Origin: Bordetella parapertussis
GTDB taxonomy: Bacteria; Pseudomonadota; Gammaproteobacteria; Burkholderiales; Burkholderiaceae_B
Direction of reading: 5' to 3'
Assembly: GCA_945883615.1 (NCBI GenBank)
Contig: CAMCYB010000025.1
Span: 1-26,699, forward strand
DNA: 26,699 nt
How positions within the stretch are numbered: the first letter of the stretch is position 1; the number at the start of each line of letters is the position of its first letter. This document shows, one piece after another, positions 22,158-26,699 of the stretch. The position numbers were made by a program, and so were the translations under genes. Below the pieces are notes generated by a model. That model did no database searches and was not told the origin of the DNA. It saw nothing but the letters and a program-made list of their open reading frames with translations.

Positions 22158-22383
22158 ATACGTCTTTGTGAAGTAGTACAAAGATAAGTCTTAAAAGAAG
22201 TCTTAGAAGTCATTGAAGTATTAGAAGTTGAAGTAATTTACGCAACACGCACAGCACTTAGTTGCTAAGCGACGCCCAATCCCGGGTTGTTGCATATATC
22301 GATTCCTGACCCCTTTCCTTTCGCGGCCGCAGTTTGCGCCCAGGCGTTCGGTTCACCCGGTCGGCACGATAAAGAGGAAAGTT

Positions 22384-24240
22384 ATGTCATTCGATTCACT
22401 CGGGCTGTCGCCCGTTGTCTTGGCGTCTGTTCGCGAAGCAGGTTTTACAGAAGCCACCCCCGTTCAAGCTCAAGCCATTCCAGCTGCCTTAGCAGGCGCT
22501 GATTTAATGGTGTCGGCACAAACCGGTAGCGGCAAAACCGCTGCATTTATGTTACCGGCCTTACACAAATTGTCACAAAATCCTTCACAAGGTGGCCGTG
22601 GCGTTCAAATTTTAGTGCTCACACCTACTCGCGAGCTCGCCATGCAAGTGAGCGACGCCAGCGCAGTATATGGTGCACAAATTAAAGGCTTACACGTTGC
22701 AACCGTTGTCGGTGGCATGCCTTATGCTGCACAGCTCAAAGCCTTGTCGCGTCGTGTCGACGTACTCGTAGCAACGCCTGGCCGTTTAATTGACCACCTT
22801 AAAGCGCGTCGTGTTGATTTATCAACCGTTAAAACACTCGTGCTTGACGAAGCTGATCGCATGCTTGATATGGGCTTTATTGAAGACATTCAAGAAATCG
22901 TTTCACGCACCCCTTCTGACCGTCAAACATTGTTGTTTTCAGCGACACTTGATGGCAGCGTAGCCGGTTTGGCGCGTGGCTTAATGCGCGACCCACAACG
23001 TATTGAAGTGTCAAGCGGTTCAGCTCAACACACCAACATTACCCAAAGCGTTTTATACGCTGACGATGGCGCGCACAAGCGTCGCTTACTTGATCACATC
23101 TTACGTGACAGCGCGATTGACCAAGCCATTGTGTTCACAGCAACCAAACGTGGTGCTGATGATTTGGCAGACAAACTCAACGAAGACGGCCTACCTGCTG
23201 TGGCGTTGCACGGCGATATGAACCAACGTCAACGTACACGCACAATCGAAGCCGTTCAACGTGGTCGTGTTCGTATTTTGGTGGCAACCGATGTCGCCTC
23301 GCGCGGTATTGATGTGCAAGCAATAAGTCACGCAATTAACTTTGACTTGCCTATGCAAGCTGAAGATTACGTTCACCGTATTGGCCGCACAGGTCGTGCC
23401 GGTCGCGAGGGTTTAGCCATTACTTTAGCTGAACATCGCGAGCGTTTTAAAGTGCGCCGTATTGAGCACTTTATTGGTCACGATATTCCCACCACAACCA
23501 TTGCTGGTCTTGAGCCACGTCGTAGCGATTCACGTCCAAGCAACAGTAGCCCACGCCGCGGCGCGGGTGGTAAACCCAGCTTTGGTGGAAAACCAAGTTT
23601 TGGTGGTGGCAAACCTGGTTTCGGTAGCAAGCCGAGCTTTGGTGGCGGCAAACCAAGTTTTGGTGCGCGCCCTCAACGTGATGCAGGTAAGCCATACGAA
23701 GGTCGCTCAGACAAGCCGTTTGAGGGTCGTTCAGATAAGCCTTATGAAGGTCGTTCAGACAAACCTTATGAAGGTCGTTCAGACAAACCTTACGAAGGTC
23801 GATCAGACAGTCGCTCAGACCGCTCAGACAGCCGTCCTGCTCGTCCCTTCGAACACCGTTCAGAAGGTCGTCCTGCGCGTTCATTTGATGGCGCCGCCGG
23901 CAAGCCTTTTGAGCATCGTTCAAACAAACCTTTTGAAGCCCGCCCACCTCGTGAAGAGCGTACTGGCTTTGGCGCACGTATTAACGCACCCCGTGGTGCC
24001 TATAGCAGCGATCGCGGCGATTCATTTGACGCGCCCCAATCTAAGCCACGTCCCGCAGCACGATCAGGGGCAGGTGAAGGTGCATCAGCTGGTTACGTAG
24101 CCGGTGCTCGTCCTGCTGCACGACCCTCTGCTCGCCCTGCTGCACGTCCGACAGCACGCCCAACCTCACGTCCGTCATCACGCCCCGGCGCGGCAACGCG
24201 TACTGGTTTTCGTGTTGGCGCACGCCCAGGTCGCGATTAA
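22384..24240 (+). CDS. rhlE: RhlE-like DEAD-box RNA helicase with repeat-rich tail
   Basis: 618 residues. The two RecA-like domains are complete: Q motif around F3 and Q28, motif I AQTGSGKT (45-52), Ia PTRELA (81-86), II DEAD (155-158), III SAT (186-188), V ATDVASRGID (301-310) and VI HRIGRTGR (331-338). From about 375 the tail is disordered and basic: GGKPSFGG-type repeats (396-428), five KPYEGRSD-type octapeptides (436-475) and an Ala-Arg-Pro-rich end (575-601). It should unwind short RNA duplexes in ribosome assembly and RNA decay; such tails bind RNA and can drive phase separation. The domain layout fits RhlE; DeaD/CsdA is less likely because its own C-terminal RNA-binding domain is absent. 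A strong ribosome site precedes the ATG. Confidence 0.9.
   Translation: MSFDSLGLSPVVLASVREAGFTEATPVQAQAIPAALAGADLMVSAQTGSGKTAAFMLPALHKLSQNPSQGGRGVQILVLTPTRELAMQVSDASAVYGAQIKGLHVATVVGGMPYAAQLKALSRRVDVLVATPGRLIDHLKARRVDLSTVKTLVLDEADRMLDMGFIEDIQEIVSRTPSDRQTLLFSATLDGSVAGLARGLMRDPQRIEVSSGSAQHTNITQSVLYADDGAHKRRLLDHILRDSAIDQAIVFTATKRGADDLADKLNEDGLPAVALHGDMNQRQRTRTIEAVQRGRVRILVATDVASRGIDVQAISHAINFDLPMQAEDYVHRIGRTGRAGREGLAITLAEHRERFKVRRIEHFIGHDIPTTTIAGLEPRRSDSRPSNSSPRRGAGGKPSFGGKPSFGGGKPGFGSKPSFGGGKPSFGARPQRDAGKPYEGRSDKPFEGRSDKPYEGRSDKPYEGRSDKPYEGRSDSRSDRSDSRPARPFEHRSEGRPARSFDGAAGKPFEHRSNKPFEARPPREERTGFGARINAPRGAYSSDRGDSFDAPQSKPRPAARSGAGEGASAGYVAGARPAARPSARPAARPTARPTSRPSSRPGAATRTGFRVGARPGRD
23689..23808 (+). 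repeat. Five in-frame 24-bp repeats in the helicase tail
   Basis: Five consecutive copies encode K-P-(Y/F)-E-G-R-S-D. Copies 3 to 5 are nearly identical at DNA level while the first two differ at third positions and at Y/F. Unit loss or gain changes the tail by eight residues without a frameshift, so length variation between strains is expected. Confidence 0.9.
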
Positions 24241-24259
24241 ATTACGCTTGTTTTAAACT

Positions 24260-25459
24260 ATGTTGCCCGTATCAAACCCGAGCACAGCGATCACCGTCTC
24301 AGAGCAGGCGTGGCAACATAGTGAAACGGTTAGTCAGCACCTGCGTCGTTGTATTGACGAAGCAGGTGGCTGGTTAAGTTTCGAACAGTTCATGCATGAA
24401 ACACTCTATGCACCGGGCTTAGGTTACTACGCTGCAGGCAGCACCAAACTCAGTACACGCTCAGAACATGGTTCACATCAGTTGACGGGTGACTTTGTCA
24501 CAGCACCTGAACTCACACCTTTGTTTGGCCAGACACTGGCACAACAATTTAAACAAGTCTTTGCACACCTTGATCAACCCCAAATTTTAGAATTTGGCGC
24601 CGGTTCGGGTCAGCTTGCTTTTGACATACTGACTGAACTTGATGCCTCTGGCATTGAAGCCCATTATTTTATTCTTGACGTATCAGCCGATTTACGGGCC
24701 CGGCAGGCAAACAAGCTTGCCCCTTGGTTGTCGCGAGTGGTCTGGCTTGATTCCCCACCGATCGGGTTTGAAGGTGTTGTGGTTGCCAACGAAGTGCTTG
24801 ATGCCATGCCCGTCGCAATGGTCGGCTGGTCACCCAAACTTGACGTTATTGAGCGCGGGGTCACATGGCATGACGGCGCTTTTAGCTGGCTAGACCGCCC
24901 AGCGCGATCGGCTTTAGCAGACGCTCTGACAAGCCGCATGCCAGCCCTACCCAATTACTTAACGGAAATTAATCTACAAGCTGAGTCTTGGGTAAAACAT
25001 ATTGGGCAATGGCTCAAAAAAGGTATTGTCTTTTTAATTGACTATGGTTTTGTTGAGTCTGAGTTCTATCACCCACAGCGGCAAGCGGGCACACTCATGT
25101 GCCATATTCAACATCGCGCGCACGACAACCCTTTTTTTGCCCCCGGTTTACAAGATATCACGGCACACGTTGATTTTTCTGCCATGGCGCGCGCAGCTCA
25201 ACAAGCTGGGCTTGATATTATGGGTTACACCAGTCAAGCTCGGTTTTTATTGAATGCGGGCTTGCTTGAAGCCACGTTAAATACAACAGCAAGCCCCCCC
25301 TCTACTCAAGCCGTTCAAAAACTGATCTCTGAAGCTGAAATGGGCGAGTTGTTTAAAGTGTTGGCGCTTGGTCGTAGCCTGCCTGACTTAATATTGCTTG
25401 GCTTTACAAAGGGTGATCGTCAGTGGCAACTTGCACGTTCATTTCAAGATCAAGACTGA
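24260..25459 (+). CDS. MidA/NDUFAF7-type SAM-dependent methyltransferase
   Basis: 399 residues of the COG1565 (DUF185) family. Diagnostic features are ISLxxFMxxALYxPxxGYY seen as LSFEQFMHETLYAPGLGYYA (39-58), GDFVTAPELTPLFGQTLA, the SAM-binding LEFGAGSGQLAFDIL (110-124), and VVVANEVLDAMPVAM. NDUFAF7 methylates an arginine of the 49-kDa complex I subunit in mitochondria; bacterial members have no proven target, so the substrate is left open. The gene follows the helicase by 19 bases and its stop overlaps the convergent cca gene by 10 bases. Confidence 0.87.
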   Translation: MLPVSNPSTAITVSEQAWQHSETVSQHLRRCIDEAGGWLSFEQFMHETLYAPGLGYYAAGSTKLSTRSEHGSHQLTGDFVTAPELTPLFGQTLAQQFKQVFAHLDQPQILEFGAGSGQLAFDILTELDASGIEAHYFILDVSADLRARQANKLAPWLSRVVWLDSPPIGFEGVVVANEVLDAMPVAMVGWSPKLDVIERGVTWHDGAFSWLDRPARSALADALTSRMPALPNYLTEINLQAESWVKHIGQWLKKGIVFLIDYGFVESEFYHPQRQAGTLMCHIQHRAHDNPFFAPGLQDITAHVDFSAMARAAQQAGLDIMGYTSQARFLLNAGLLEATLNTTASPPSTQAVQKLISEAEMGELFKVLALGRSLPDLILLGFTKGDRQWQLARSFQDQD

Positions 25460-26547
25460 ATCGCCTTTAATCGTGCAGCGCGAACTGCATCGCGTATTTT
25501 TTCTGGTTCAGCACCAATTTTTCTAGCAATCGCACCGGCATCAACCGACTGTGCAGCAAGCAATGCGGCTTGCCACACGCTATCAAGACCACCCGCGACC
25601 CAACCAGCCAACTGACAAAGGCTGATAAACCGATCAGGCCGACGTAACGCATCACAACTTTCAAGTAAGGCTAAACAATCTGTTGCATCAGGGTTAGGGT
25701 GTGTTTGCCAAGCGCTGACAATATGTGCCAACAAACGCGTGGCATCACTCACTTCGCGGGGCACCCGCAAACGCTGGCACAAGGCAGCACGATCAAGTGA
25801 GTCAAGTGTTAACACAGCAAATTGAGAGGCAATGTCAACAGCCAAACCAGATTGATTCAATTGGTCTATTTGATTCAATACGCGTTGAGTTAAAACCAAC
25901 TCTGGCATTACCACGGCTTGCGCACCACAGCTTTGCAGGAAGGTAAACATGCGCGAAGGTTGCCTTGCCTTCATACCCTTAACCAGCTCTTGCCAAACGC
26001 GCTCAGGCACTAAAGCATTGACCTCACCGCTTAGCACCATGTCTTGGCACAACTGCTGTGTGTCGGAGGCAACATTAAATTCAGTAAACCGTGCCAAAAA
26101 ACGTGACAATCTCAAAATGCGAACGGGATCTTCTTTAAAGGCAACACCTACATGCCTAAAGATGCGTGCTTTTAAATCAGCCAAACCATTTAACGGGTCA
26201 ATGAGATCACCTTGTGACGACCGCGCCATGGCATTAACCGTTAAGTCGCGTCGCTGTAAGTCTTGTTCAAGCGTGACGTCTTCACCTGTGTAGAAAGTGA
26301 AGCCGTGATAACCCCGCCCTGATTTGCGCTCAGTACGCGCCAGAGCATATTCGTCATGTGTTGTAGGGTGTAAAAATACTGGAAAATCGCCCCCAACAGG
26401 CGTAAAACCTCGCTTAACCATTTCTTCAGGCGTAGCACCCACGACGACCCAATCTTGGTCACCGACAGGCATATTTAATAATTGATCGCGTACGGCACCC
26501 CCGACAACATAAACGTCAAGTCCCGCCAACACAGATTGCTTCGTCAC
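25450..26547 (-). CDS. cca: CCA tRNA nucleotidyltransferase
   Basis: 365 residues. The class II nucleotidyltransferase head is clear: VYVVGGAVRDQLL (13-24), GDQDW with metal-binding D30 and D32, then GRGYHGFTFYTGEDVTLEQD, the RRDLTVNAMA motif and EDPVRILRLSRF. It adds or repairs the 3' CCA of tRNA. I prefer the GTG at 26547, which has an AGAGGGGG ribosome site five bases before it; an in-frame GTG at 26565 would add six residues and has no such site. The protein stops after the neck/body region with no C-terminal HD phosphohydrolase domain, unlike the 412-residue E. coli enzyme. A transposase gene lies divergently 81 bases away. Confidence 0.92.
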   Translation of the reverse strand: MTKQSVLAGLDVYVVGGAVRDQLLNMPVGDQDWVVVGATPEEMVKRGFTPVGGDFPVFLHPTTHDEYALARTERKSGRGYHGFTFYTGEDVTLEQDLQRRDLTVNAMARSSQGDLIDPLNGLADLKARIFRHVGVAFKEDPVRILRLSRFLARFTEFNVASDTQQLCQDMVLSGEVNALVPERVWQELVKGMKARQPSRMFTFLQSCGAQAVVMPELVLTQRVLNQIDQLNQSGLAVDIASQFAVLTLDSLDRAALCQRLRVPREVSDATRLLAHIVSAWQTHPNPDATDCLALLESCDALRRPDRFISLCQLAGWVAGGLDSVWQAALLAAQSVDAGAIARKIGAEPEKIRDAVRAARLKAIQS

Positions 26548-26628
26548 GGTAACCCCCTCTGTCACAATAGTTGTCCGGTCTTTTAATTTCTTTTCTTAAT
26601 CTTTTGGGGCGGTTGGAGTGAAGTTGCT

Positions 26629-26699
26629 ATGCCAACCTACAGCACTGAATTTAAAGACAACATCGTTCGTAAAATGATGCCCCCTAATAGCCAAAGCGT
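26629..26699 (+). CDS. IS3-family-type transposase OrfA, N-terminal fragment
   Basis: The frame opens ATG at 26629 with MPTYSTEFKDNIVRKMMPPN and runs on SQSV to the window edge. This matches the beginning of helix-turn-helix transposase OrfA proteins of a subgroup different from the one at the left edge. GGAG lies about 11 bases before the ATG. The element's terminal repeat should lie between about 26566 and 26610, but I cannot fix it without the other end. It points away from the cca gene. Confidence 0.75.
   Translation, partial: MPTYSTEFKDNIVRKMMPPNSQS

Larger units (their letters stand above)
21956..22383. other. Intergenic region with long leader of the helicase gene
   Basis: This 428-base gap has no convincing gene. 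From left to right it holds the toxin-antitoxin promoter and an imperfect hairpin (TCGAATG 22026-22032 with CATTCGA 22049-22055). It continues with AT-rich sequence, a purine-rich stretch with six GAAGT elements about 8-10 bases apart (22194-22239), a small CTTAG-TTG-CTAAG hairpin (22257-22269) and a GC-rich portion before a strong GAGGAAAG ribosome site. Most of it is probably the untranslated leader of the DEAD-box helicase gene. Confidence 0.6.

Noticed and set aside
21984..22181. A 65-codon leftward open frame upstream of the toxin gene
   Set aside because: It has no recognisable domain and low-complexity Lys/Leu content, lies in AT-rich leader DNA and overlaps the toxin-antitoxin promoter. 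It is most likely chance.
23462..24100. Long alternative-frame open stretches on both strands inside the helicase tail
   Set aside because: They arise because the tail is built from repeated, stop-poor codons. Their translations are low-complexity and only the helicase frame continues a conserved protein.
1..26699. The two IS elements as a composite transposon carrying the window
   Set aside because: Their OrfA sequences are clearly different, and the DNA between them is mostly conserved housekeeping genes.

Overview
The window reads as an ordinary stretch of a betaproteobacterial chromosome, most likely Burkholderiales and perhaps near Alcaligenaceae. The reasons are apaG placed divergently from rpe with trpE directly behind, a separate trpG-trpD-trpC run joined by ATGA overlaps, a ubiH-type hydroxylase and mltA beside dsbC, and a moderate GC content. 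The taxonomic call is an inference from gene order and protein style, not from a database match.

Layout. Positions 1-146 hold the 5' end of an IS3-family element that has cut an ABC transporter ATPase gene (LolD-like); only the last 56 codons of that gene survive (147-317). A leftward gene row follows: apaG, mltA, ubiH-type monooxygenase, dsbC and an AI-2E-type permease (5315 down to 307). Rightward rpe and trpE come next (5405-7654). The tryptophan genes are then interrupted by three leftward genes of branched-chain amino acid / acyl-CoA breakdown: HMG-CoA lyase, an enoyl-CoA hydratase and a 3-hydroxyisobutyrate dehydrogenase that carries a C-terminal frameshift. trpG-trpD-trpC resume at 10882-13285.

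Positions 13328-16862 form a compact divergent block. A BigR/SqrR-like ArsR regulator and a small DUF2892 membrane protein point left; a persulfide-dioxygenase-type metallo-beta-lactamase fold protein, a two-domain PPK2 polyphosphate:AMP phosphotransferase and a HIT-family protein point right. It looks like a reactive-sulfur response unit physically joined to polyphosphate and nucleotide metabolism. A CitE-like lyase and uracil-DNA glycosylase follow.

Positions 18674-22383 look accessory: an orphan short-form UDP-glucose dehydrogenase, a SoFic-type Fic AMPylase with five phased ATCGACA boxes upstream, a small gene remnant, and a HigBA-type toxin-antitoxin pair with a palindrome in its promoter. 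The rest is housekeeping: an RhlE-like DEAD-box helicase with a long leader and a repeat-rich tail, a MidA/NDUFAF7-type methyltransferase, and CCA tRNA nucleotidyltransferase. A second, different transposase gene begins at 26629 and runs off the end.

I found no rRNA, tRNA or CRISPR array. The most distinctive points are the mmsB frameshift at a self-complementary sequence, the phased operator cluster before fic, the sulfide/polyphosphate gene block, and the split trp genes. I see no wholly new multi-gene defence or mobile system.
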